A DNA stretch of 7,601 nt, taken from an uncultured bacterium. Its GTDB lineage: Bacteria > Planctomycetota > Phycisphaerae > Phycisphaerales > SM1A02. Shown here in pieces: positions 1 through 5,167 of this stretch. Below the pieces are notes generated by a model that saw nothing but the letters and a program-made list of their open reading frames with translations, searched no databases and was not told where the DNA came from. Numbering within the stretch: position 1 is the first letter of the stretch; every line of letters begins with the position of its first letter. The stretch is taken from the NCBI GenBank assembly GCA_903938205.1, contig CAJACJ010000199.1, positions 1-7,601 on the forward strand, written 5' to 3'. The translations under genes were made by a program, and so were the position numbers.

Positions 1-1
1 C

Positions 2-562
2 CTAGGTCGTTTCGACTTGACGGGAATTGGTTCGGCGCCGCGTGGATTGCCGCAAATTGAGGTTGAGTTTGCCATTGACGCCAACGGAATCTTGAATGTT
101 TCCGCCACCGACAAGGCCACCAGCACCAAGAAGGAAATCCGCATCACTGGCTCGAGCGGTTTGAGCAAGGAAGAAGTGGCGCGCATGCGTCAAGAGGCGG
201 AACAAAATGCCGCGGCTGACAAGACTCGTCGCGAATTGATCGACCTGCGCAATCAGGGCGAAGCGTTGGCGTACTCCACCAAGAAAAGTTTGGAAGAGCA
301 CGGCGGAAAGATTTCGCAGGAGAGCCGTGGCAAAGTGGAGAGCGCGTTGTCAAACCTAGAGGACAAACTCAAGGGCGAGGACAAGGCATCCATTCAAGCG
401 GCCATGAAGAATTTGAATGACGCCGCAATGGAGCTTGGTAAAGCCGTGTATGAGGCCAGTTCCGCTGGTCAAAAGCCTGGCGAAGGCGCGGGCGAGGCCA
501 AGACCCAAGGCGGCAAAGACGATGTGATTGACGCCGAGTTTGAAGTGAAAGACCAGAAGTAA
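2..562 (+). CDS. dnaK: Chaperone protein DnaK (Hsp70), C-terminal part, 5' end outside window
   Basis: Cytosolic ATP-dependent chaperone that binds unfolded peptides with DnaJ and GrpE. The window holds only the last 186 residues. The frame is open from base 2 and begins [15 protein letters not shown], the end of the substrate-binding beta-sandwich. It continues through the [13 protein letters not shown] strand, which is diagnostic for DnaK, and then the alpha-helical lid (from about [10 protein letters not shown]). A Gly/Glu-rich disordered linker follows. The protein ends in [14 protein letters not shown], the usual bacterial DnaK tail with its conserved DDVxDAEFE element. The nucleotide-binding domain lies upstream of the window. 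No truncation or frameshift is visible in the part present. A strong terminator lies 28 bases after the stop, so dnaK ends its transcription unit here. Identification is near certain. Confidence 0.97.
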   Translation, partial: LGRFDLTGIGSAPRGLPQIEVEFAIDANGILNVSATDKATSTKKEIRITGSSGLSKEEVARMRQEAEQNAAADKTRRELIDLRNQGEALAYSTKKSLEEHGGKISQESRGKVESALSNLEDKLKGEDKASIQAAMKNLNDAAMELGKAVYEASSAGQKPGEGAGEAKTQGGKDDVIDAEFEVKDQK

Positions 563-590
563 TTCACTTCTTAACAATGTTGAACCATGA

Positions 591-621
591 AGCCGCGGAG
601 ATTTCCATCCGCGGCTTTTTT
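591..621 (+). terminator. Rho-independent terminator of dnaK
   Basis: A perfect 9-bp inverted repeat, AGCCGCGGA (591-599) with TCCGCGGCT (608-616), encloses an 8-base loop. The stem is followed directly by an uninterrupted T run (616-621). The GC-rich stem plus T tract just after the dnaK stop is a textbook intrinsic terminator and separates dnaK from the next gene. Confidence 0.93.
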
Positions 622-644
622 GTGGCGTAAGCGTATCCGCGTAC

Positions 645-650
645 TATGAT
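645..650 (+). promoter_or_regulatory. Possible -10 box (TATGAT) for the cysteine-repeat protein
   Basis: TATGAT matches the sigma-70 -10 consensus at 5 of 6 positions. It lies in the short gap after the dnaK terminator and ends 5 bases before the ATG at 656. A transcript starting at the usual distance would begin at or next to that ATG, giving a leaderless mRNA, which fits the lack of a Shine-Dalgarno sequence. The -35 side is poor: the best candidate is TTGTGG at 620-625 with a long 19-base spacer. Confidence 0.4.
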
Positions 651-655
651 CATGC

Positions 656-1393
656 ATGAACTTGCAAAAAATTTCGTTGCTGATTGCGTGCACACTTGCT
701 CTTGCATTTGCATTGGGCAACCAAATATCGCAAGCGCCAGCACGAATTGGTTGCGCATGGCCGCTGAGCACATGTCCCGTGTGCCTGAAGCTATTGGGCG
801 CAGCGCCTGTGATAAAAATAATTGATGACCCAAAAGATCCCAGCTTGAATGGCCGAGAAATTCGTTTTGAAAGCGCACAGTGCGCCGAGACATTTGAAAT
901 TGATCGCGCCAAATATCTCAAACCCGCCAATGAGCAAATGGTGCGGGAACAATTGCCGCAATATCCAGCGATCAATTGCGTGGTGATGCCCGACGAATCG
1001 CTGACCGATCCCACGAGTCCCAATGCCGGCAAAGGCGAAAATATAATTGTTGGAAATAGATTGGTGCGCACCTGTTGCGGGCAATGCGCGCGCCGCGTGC
1101 GCCGCGACCCTGTGAAGTGGCTAGCGCAAGTGGACAAAGGAATTGTGGCCGATCAAGGCGCCAAGTACGCGCTGAAGGTGTGCGTCATCAGTGGCGCGCC
1201 CTTGCCAGCCGAGCCAGTAAATGTGTTTATTGGAAGCCGCTTGGTGGAAGTGGCAACACCCGCAGACGCGCTTAAAGCGCAGCAAAACCCTTTGGAAACG
1301 CTTGCCAAACTTGACGCAGCGCTTGCGGCCGGGAAACCCGCGGCAACCATAGCTCCAGACGCATTGCCCAGCGCACCGCCTACTGCAAAGTGA
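656..1393 (+). CDS. Secreted cysteine-cluster repeat protein, YHS/TRASH-like, putative metal binding
   Basis: 245 residues. An N-terminal signal peptide is visible: K5, a hydrophobic core at about 7-20, and a likely cleavage site near SQA (25-27). The mature part shows three related units. Unit 1 (about 36-90) has CPVC (40-43), then GREIRF, a further Cys at 76 and DRAKYLK. Unit 2 (about 104-160) has NCVV (C108), then VGNRLVRTCCGQC (C140, C141, C144) and DPVKWLAQVD. Unit 3 (about 172-222) has VCVISGAPL (C176), IGSRLVEV and NPLETLAKLDAAL. This pattern (Cys near VxSG, xGxRLVxxCC, DPxKYLAKLD) resembles the secreted YHS/TRASH-type domains common in planctomycetes, which are thought to bind metal ions. 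Unit 3 has lost the distal cysteines, so it is probably structural or degenerate. The C-terminus is an Ala/Pro-rich tail. It stands alone between the dnaK terminator and a convergent gene that ends only 18 bases away. The exact ligand is unknown. Confidence 0.75.
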   Translation: MNLQKISLLIACTLALAFALGNQISQAPARIGCAWPLSTCPVCLKLLGAAPVIKIIDDPKDPSLNGREIRFESAQCAETFEIDRAKYLKPANEQMVREQLPQYPAINCVVMPDESLTDPTSPNAGKGENIIVGNRLVRTCCGQCARRVRRDPVKWLAQVDKGIVADQGAKYALKVCVISGAPLPAEPVNVFIGSRLVEVATPADALKAQQNPLETLAKLDAALAAGKPAATIAPDALPSAPPTAK

Positions 1394-1411
1394 TTGGTGT
1401 GTGAACGAAAG

Positions 1412-2383
1412 TTAATTGTGTTTGCGTGCAAGCAAAGCCGTGAATAAACCTGGACCAGTTGCCACCGGATCGCTGGCAAGCAACCGATAGCGCAGCAATT
1501 CAAAGCCCGCCGTTTTGGCGAGGCGGCGAATGTTGTCCGCGGAAAAACCCAAATGCACATGGCCCATGCTGGCGGCATACGCACGGCGATCATGCGCCAC
1601 CATATCAACAATAAACAACCGCCCGTTTGTCTTCAGCGCGCGCGCGACTTCACTCAGCGCCGCTTCGATATCCACAATGTGATGCAACACAAGCATGGCA
1701 ATGGCAAGATCAACTTCGCCATCTTTCAAAGGCAAGGCTTCCATACTTCCACGACGAAATTCCACATGCTTCATATGTGCAAGCCGCTTTTGCGCGGCAT
1801 CCAACATTGATTTTTCACGGTCCACTGCGATGACTTTGCGGACTAAACCAGCCAACACTTCGCTGGCCTCGCCGGTTCCACAACCCAAATCAGCGACCAC
1901 GGTGTCAGGATCCAAAAGATCCAGCAGCGCGGCGTTGGTGACGCGCGTGCCAAAAAGTTTCTGACGAACATCGCTCCATTCGCCACCCATGCGGCCAAAG
2001 AACGCCTCGCTATCCACGCGGCGCGACGCAATCACACTGGACATGCGCTGGCGATCTTGCGCCACCTCCGGATGCGTCTGAATACTTTGGCGCGCCACTT
2101 CCCACAACGCTTTGGAATCATCCGGCATGGTGGCGTTGGCCATGCGATACAAACCCGCGGTGCCGTCGCTGCGACGCGCGATCCAACCACCATCAAGCAA
2201 AGGTTTCAGATGGCGACTCGCGGTGCTTTGCGGAACTTGCACAATGCGCGCCAACTCACCAACACTCAATTCCTCGTCGGCCAAAAGTTGCAACATGCGC
2301 AAGCGAACAACATCACCAAGCGCGGTGAATTGGCTGAGTAGACGATCCGCGTCACCCACATTGCGTGTGTTTCGCCGGCTCAT
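1412..2383 (-). CDS. ArsR-type winged-helix regulator fused to class I SAM-dependent methyltransferase
   Basis: 323 residues, cytosolic. Residues about 12-82 form an ArsR-family winged helix: ALGDVVRLRMLQLL, SVGELARIVQVPQSTASRHL (recognition helix region) and the wing ending GLYRM. After a helical linker (about 90-150), a methyltransferase domain begins. Motif I, VVADLGCGTGEA, is at 162-173; the acidic ribose-binding residue is D188 in IAVD; the central motif AMLVLHHI is at 229-236; and GRLFIVD is at 254-260. This two-domain architecture is a known family, sometimes found near methionine and SAM-cycle genes, which are not present here. The DNA-binding part contains no cysteine, so the classical ArsR metal site is absent. 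A role in sensing SAM or a related metabolite is possible but inferred; the methyl acceptor is unknown. The start is 12 bases after the stop of the lipoprotein gene, so the two are probably co-transcribed. No Shine-Dalgarno sequence is seen. Confidence 0.9.
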   Translation of the reverse strand: MSRRNTRNVGDADRLLSQFTALGDVVRLRMLQLLADEELSVGELARIVQVPQSTASRHLKPLLDGGWIARRSDGTAGLYRMANATMPDDSKALWEVARQSIQTHPEVAQDRQRMSSVIASRRVDSEAFFGRMGGEWSDVRQKLFGTRVTNAALLDLLDPDTVVADLGCGTGEASEVLAGLVRKVIAVDREKSMLDAAQKRLAHMKHVEFRRGSMEALPLKDGEVDLAIAMLVLHHIVDIEAALSEVARALKTNGRLFIVDMVAHDRRAYAASMGHVHLGFSADNIRRLAKTAGFELLRYRLLASDPVATGPGLFTALLARKHN

Positions 2384-2395
2384 TGCGGCACGAAA

Positions 2396-3070
2396 TTAAA
2401 TTCCACCAGGCAGGGCCAACGTTGGACCAAGAACTTGTCCGCGCTCTTGCAGAGCCGATTGAACGCGTGGATCGTTTGGATTCACGCCGTAGGCCTGCCG
2501 CAATCGGCGAAGCGCTTCGGCTTTATCGCCAAGCTTGTCTTGCAGCGCAGCCATTTGCAGGTACGGACTAATGATCCGCTTCATACCGTAGCCCTCGTCG
2601 AGTTCAATGGCGGCTAAGAGCGCTGTTTTTTCAGAATCCATATCACCAGTGTTGTCCGCGATTTCCGCAAGCTTTACGTAAGCCTCCGCGCTCCGAAACT
2701 CCGCGCCAGCGTTGCGAAGAAGTAAGTACAACTCTGGAATATCTTTTTGCTTTTCCATGCAATCCGCCAAGGCAAACACAACTTCCATGTTGCTCGGCAT
2801 GCGCGCGTTGGCGGCCTCAAGCGCGTGACGCGCTTCGGGCAAATCGTTCAAGCATAATTCCGCTTTGCCATAAATAAATTGCGCCTTCCATTCACCGGGC
2901 CACTGCACAACAACAGGTCGAATTAAATCGGCGGCTTCCGCGCATTGATCAAAGTCAATGTAGTGCTGCGCCGCGTTGGTGGTGCTTTCAATGGGGGGCG
3001 TGCTGCTGCAACCAACCAACAATGGCGTTGCGAGAAGCGAAGCGACGATAATTTTGGTGAAGTGAGTCAT
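2396..3070 (-). CDS. Lipoprotein with TPR-like helical repeats
   Basis: 224 residues from the ATG at 3070. The frame is open further upstream to 3172, but that extension has no protein-like character and would overlap the divergent gene. Starting at 3070 puts a clean lipoprotein signal at the N-terminus: K6, a hydrophobic stretch at 7-19, and lipobox LLVGC with the lipidated cysteine at C21. It is followed by CSSTPPIEST, with no Asp after the Cys. The rest is built of antiparallel helical pairs resembling tetratricopeptide repeats: about 35-52 (AAQHYIDFDQCAEAADLI), 62-92, 94-120, 127-155 and 169-198. The last ends in the typical AEALRRLRQAYGVNPNDP. The C-terminal ending GPTLALPGGI is reminiscent of tails on planctomycete TPR proteins. 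Such proteins usually scaffold complexes in the envelope; no specific partner is indicated. It is the first gene of a probable two-gene unit with the ArsR-methyltransferase downstream. Confidence 0.8.
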   Translation of the reverse strand: MTHFTKIIVASLLATPLLVGCSSTPPIESTTNAAQHYIDFDQCAEAADLIRPVVVQWPGEWKAQFIYGKAELCLNDLPEARHALEAANARMPSNMEVVFALADCMEKQKDIPELYLLLRNAGAEFRSAEAYVKLAEIADNTGDMDSEKTALLAAIELDEGYGMKRIISPYLQMAALQDKLGDKAEALRRLRQAYGVNPNDPRVQSALQERGQVLGPTLALPGGI

Positions 3071-3080
3071 GGGCGTCGAG

Positions 3081-3086
3081 ATGATA
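3081..3086 (-). promoter_or_regulatory. Possible -10 box (TATCAT) for the lipoprotein unit
   Basis: Read on the minus strand this hexamer is TATCAT, 5 of 6 matches to the -10 consensus. It lies in the 45-base gap between two divergent genes and ends 10 bases before the ATG at 3070, implying a leader of only a few bases. No convincing -35 element is visible at the usual distance, so this is tentative. Confidence 0.3.
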
Positions 3087-3115
3087 AGGTCTTCCGTGCA
3101 ATAGCGTGTTGACCA

Positions 3116-3583
3116 ATGAACCCCCTGCAAACCGCAATTCTTCGCCACACAACAACCGACGGACGCCATCATTTTGACTGGCTTTTGGCTGGAGCGGCGA
3201 TTGTGCAGCCGGATGCGCGGGAAACTTTATGTTGGCGTTGCCCCAGCCTTCTCACCGCGATGAATGTGCATGATCACATGGTTATTGAGGCGATTGCCAA
3301 ACATCGCGGCTTGTATTTAACACTTCAGAGCGCGCGCGAATTGGATGGTGGCCGTGGAATTGTGGAACCCATCGCTCGCGGCTGGGCGCATGAGCTGCAT
3401 GCGAAATGCAATCCGCAAGAAAATAGAGCCGCGCAACATATGACAGCGACATCGCCAGATGAGGCCGTGAAGGGCCGCACATTTATTTTACGATTTGAGG
3501 GCACGCCGCCAATGTGCGTGACTCTGCAAGGCGATCTTCTGACCCGCGTTGATGATTTGGAGAATATGGATTTGGGCGAGTGA
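3116..3583 (+). CDS. Stand-alone LigD N-terminal (3'-phosphoesterase)-like protein
   Basis: 155 residues, no signal peptide or membrane segment. I place it in the family of the 3'-phosphoesterase domain of bacterial DNA ligase D by pattern. ILRHTTTDGRHHFDWLL (8-24) corresponds to the QxHxxxxLHYDxRLE strand of LigD. IAKHRGLYLTL (60-70) corresponds to the EDHPxxYxxFEG segment, and GGRGIVEPIARG (78-89) to the YGxGxVxxWDxG turn. Read this way, H11, H19, D21, H63 and Y67 fall on the metal-binding and catalytic positions (H42, H48, D50, H84 and Y88 of the Pseudomonas enzyme), with the H-x3-Y spacing preserved. The position of Arg52 is L23, so activity may be altered or lost. Short stand-alone relatives are common in planctomycetes. 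No Ku, ligase or polymerase gene is adjacent, so a repair role is only inferred. The last residues overlap a 15-bp tandem array. It is divergent from the lipoprotein gene. Confidence 0.6.
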   Translation: MNPLQTAILRHTTTDGRHHFDWLLAGAAIVQPDARETLCWRCPSLLTAMNVHDHMVIEAIAKHRGLYLTLQSARELDGGRGIVEPIARGWAHELHAKCNPQENRAAQHMTATSPDEAVKGRTFILRFEGTPPMCVTLQGDLLTRVDDLENMDLGE

Positions 3584-3650
3584 TTGTGCGCGAGTGATTT
3601 ATGCGTGCATGATTTTTGCATGCGTGATTTTTGCGCGCGAGATTCGTAGC
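3554..3650 (+). repeat. Degenerate tandem array with a 15-bp period, spanning the stop codon
   Basis: The motif GATT recurs at 3554, 3569, 3582, 3596, 3611, 3626 and 3641, with spacings 15, 15, 13, 14, 15, 15 and 15 where the two short steps flank the unit at 3582. The clearest copies are GTGCATGATTTTTGC (3605-3619) and ATGCGTGATTTTTGC (3620-3634), preceded by GCGAGTGATTTATGC (3590-3604). The first copies lie inside the end of the preceding gene and encode Asp-Leu pairs five residues apart. The TGA stop (3581-3583) is inside one unit, and the later units are again in the gene's reading frame until TAG at 3647. Within the array, GCATG (3607-3611) and CATGC (3619-3623) can form a small hairpin followed by GATTTTT, which could act as a weak terminator. 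The remaining 67 bases to the convergent gene show nothing recognisable. Confidence 0.8.
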
Positions 3651-3717
3651 GATAAGAACGCGCCTGACACCACCTCGTCCCACCAGACCATCGCAGCTTG
3701 AACATGGGCACGCACAT

Positions 3718-4254
3718 TTAGGTGAACGCGTCCCACACCAACACAAACCATGCGATCAGGGCGAACGGAGCTTTGGAAAGCGCGCCAAGAATTCTTCCGA
3801 TGGCCGCGCCAGCAGCGGGCTTGAGTGAATCTTTCATGTCACGCCCATGGATTTTTTCACCCGCAATCGCGCCAACAACCGCGCCCGCGATTGCGCCAAT
3901 AGCGGAACCCACAAGCGGAATTGGAATGAAGATTGTTCCAATGATGAGACCAATGACGCTTCCAATCATGCTGCCAACCGCGCCCTTGCGCGACGCGCCA
4001 CCAGCCTTGGCGCCCAGCGCGCCTGCGACAAATTCAAGCACTTCGCCCGTGGTTCCCGCAAGGACAGCGATGACCATCGCCCAAACTCCAAATGGAATTT
4101 CTTGCGCCGGCCACATCCCCAAGACGACCGCGTCAGCCATTCCCGCCACTCCAATCATGATCCATGTTCCAGGCAAACCGAGTGGCGTTACCACCACGCA
4201 TGCCAATCCAATCAAGGCAAAAAAACTGGCGCCGATGTATTGCGCCCACATCAT
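3718..4254 (-). CDS. DUF456 family membrane protein
   Basis: 178 residues, inner-membrane protein of unknown function. The DUF456 pattern is clear. A first transmembrane helix (about 8-23) leads into TPLGLPGTW (23-31), and a second helix runs to about 47. A helix about 57-78 contains GEVLEFVAGALGAKAGGASRK, the conserved Glu/Asp helix followed by the GxKxGxS(R/K) element. A long Gly/Ala-rich glycine-zipper region follows (about 91-132, IGSVIGLIIGTIFIPIPLVG and AIGAIAGAVVGAIAGE). After a short soluble loop (133-142) comes GAAIGRILGALSKAPFALIAWF, the final segment with the usual glycines and lysine. Length and topology fit the family. Its ATG at 4254 overlaps the TGA of the upstream UVR-motif gene (ATGA), so translation is probably coupled. 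A second ATG follows immediately (4251), so either Met may initiate. Confidence 0.88.
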   Translation of the reverse strand: MMWAQYIGASFFALIGLACVVVTPLGLPGTWIMIGVAGMADAVVLGMWPAQEIPFGVWAMVIAVLAGTTGEVLEFVAGALGAKAGGASRKGAVGSMIGSVIGLIIGTIFIPIPLVGSAIGAIAGAVVGAIAGEKIHGRDMKDSLKPAAGAAIGRILGALSKAPFALIAWFVLVWDAFT

Positions 4255-5021
4255 AAAGACGGTCCCATCTGTCGAAGTTCATCACGAAGTATGGCCGCCA
4301 ATTCAAAATTCTCGCAGCCAATGGCGACCAACATTCGCCGCTCCAATTCAAGGCGTTGACTTGCTGGCAATTTCAATGTGAGCGACTCGCGCAAGCCGCG
4401 CAAGTACTGTGTTTCAATAGAGCGTTCAAATTGATCCGCCGCTCCGGCGCGCTGAAATGATTTTTCAAGCGCTTCCAAACCACGGTCAATAGCGAGCCCC
4501 GCTTCTGCTTTTCTTCCAGCTGATAGCGCCACGGCCACTTCGGCGCGCGCTTGCATTTTAATTTCATTGGCGCGCCATAATTCACTCAGCAAGCGCTGCG
4601 GGTTGTCGGCGCAACGCGTCCAGATCAATTCCAAAATTTCAATATTGTGCAGCGCGTCGCGGCGAACTCGTGGCCACAATTCCAAAACCGCGCACGCCAT
4701 GGTTCGTTGGCGAAAGAGCAAAATCTCGCCGCTTAAATCGGAGACGTCATCCGCACTCAGCCGCGCTCCACCACCCGTGGTCGGACCGCTAAGAATCGCA
4801 AGTTGCGATCGCACGCGGTCAAGCACAGATCCAAAACCACCCGATGCATTGCCGTCGGGCCGCCCATCGGCTTCCATTTGAATAATTCCGAGTTCCAAGC
4901 GCACCTGAATTAACAGCCTGCCATCATGCCCGGACAGGGTTCTGGCGCCAAAGACCCCCGATTGCCAATGCCAATCCTTCAAAATGGGGGTTAGATCACT
5001 GGAGCTGGACATGAAATCCAT
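4251..5021 (-). CDS. UvrB/UvrC (UVR)-motif protein of planctomycete type
   Basis: 256 residues, soluble. The C-terminus (about 223-250) holds a UVR motif: LELERRMLVAIGCENFELAA followed by ILRDELRQM. This matches the helical-hairpin pattern shared by UvrB, UvrC, McsA and ClpC-type proteins (L-x3-M-x2-A-x3-E-x-F-E-x-AA-x-LRDE-L). The N-terminal part (about 17-57) has WHWQSGVFGARTLSGHDG, then IQVRLELGIIQMEADGRPDG, a pattern I recognise from planctomycete UVR-motif proteins rather than from UvrB or UvrC themselves. The middle is helical and charged, with a TPR-like feel. There is no helicase or nuclease domain, so this is not a nucleotide-excision-repair enzyme; an adaptor role is the best guess. 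Two starts are possible, ATG 5021 and ATG 5012; the first is given because the open frame and upstream promoter suit it. It is the first gene of a unit with DUF456 and divergent from the sigma factor. Confidence 0.78.
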   Translation of the reverse strand: MDFMSSSSDLTPILKDWHWQSGVFGARTLSGHDGRLLIQVRLELGIIQMEADGRPDGNASGGFGSVLDRVRSQLAILSGPTTGGGARLSADDVSDLSGEILLFRQRTMACAVLELWPRVRRDALHNIEILELIWTRCADNPQRLLSELWRANEIKMQARAEVAVALSAGRKAEAGLAIDRGLEALEKSFQRAGAADQFERSIETQYLRGLRESLTLKLPASQRLELERRMLVAIGCENFELAAILRDELRQMGPSL

Positions 5022-5039
5022 GCTAGCTCACAAAATCTT

Positions 5040-5068
5040 TTTATTTGGGCGGGCCTGAAAACAGTCAA
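5040..5068 (-). promoter_or_regulatory. Putative sigma-70 promoter of the UVR-motif / DUF456 unit
   Basis: On the minus strand, TTGACT (5068-5063; 5 of 6 to the -35 consensus) is followed after exactly 17 bases by AATAAA (5045-5040; 4 of 6 to the -10 consensus). The predicted start of transcription would be about 12 bases before the ATG at 5021. This is the best two-box promoter in the window. Confidence 0.5.
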
Positions 5069-5077
5069 ACAACTTTT

Positions 5078-5093
5078 GAAATTGAATCATTTC
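5078..5093. repeat. Short inverted repeat GAAAT-N6-ATTTC between divergent genes
   Basis: GAAAT (5078-5082) and ATTTC (5089-5093) are exact inverted copies separated by six bases. They lie between the promoter of the UVR-motif unit and the -10 candidate of the sigma factor. The position suits an operator for a dimeric regulator acting on either side, but a 5-bp half-site in an AT-rich spacer can occur by chance. Confidence 0.25.
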
Positions 5094-5120
5094 GGGTAGG
5101 GTTTTAAGGCGCAGGGCAAC

Positions 5121-5126
5121 TATGCT
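5121..5126 (+). promoter_or_regulatory. Possible -10 box (TATGCT) for the sigma factor gene
   Basis: TATGCT matches the -10 consensus at 4 of 6 positions and sits in ACTATGCT, very similar to ACTATGAT upstream of the gene at 656. Transcription would start near 5133, giving a leader of about 35 bases to ATG 5168 and leaving the GTG at 5138 almost at the transcript end. No good -35 box is seen at 16-18 bases, so this promoter is uncertain. Confidence 0.3.
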
Positions 5127-5167
5127 ATCCGTCTCGAGTGGTTGGGAGTCTCTTTCAAAAAGAAGTT

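Noticed and set aside
571..1137. Minus-strand open frame of 188 codons opposite the cysteine-repeat protein
   Set aside because: It crosses the dnaK terminator, has no signal or domain pattern and lies opposite a gene with a clear signal peptide and internal repeats.
2416..2425. 10-bp palindrome CCAACGTTGG near the end of the lipoprotein gene
   Set aside because: It lies within codons for the conserved-looking tail and has no extended arms; probably chance.
3071..3172. N-terminal extension of the lipoprotein to ATG 3172
   Set aside because: It would bury the lipobox signal peptide 35 residues inside, overlap the divergent gene and the putative promoter, and adds non-protein-like sequence.
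3576..3650. CRISPR-like or mobile-element repeat
   Set aside because: Units are about 15 bp, contiguous and degenerate with no unique spacers, no cas genes and no terminal inverted repeats; this is a simple tandem array.
3722..4381. Long plus-strand open frame (219 codons) opposite the DUF456 gene
   Set aside because: It is Ala/Pro/Thr-rich without domain character, as expected from the complement of a Gly/Ala-rich membrane gene, and it runs on antisense into the UVR-motif gene. The minus strand has the recognisable family.
5138..5167. GTG start adding ten residues to the sigma factor
   Set aside because: The added residues do not resemble sigma N-termini, and the ATG at 5168 has the better upstream context.
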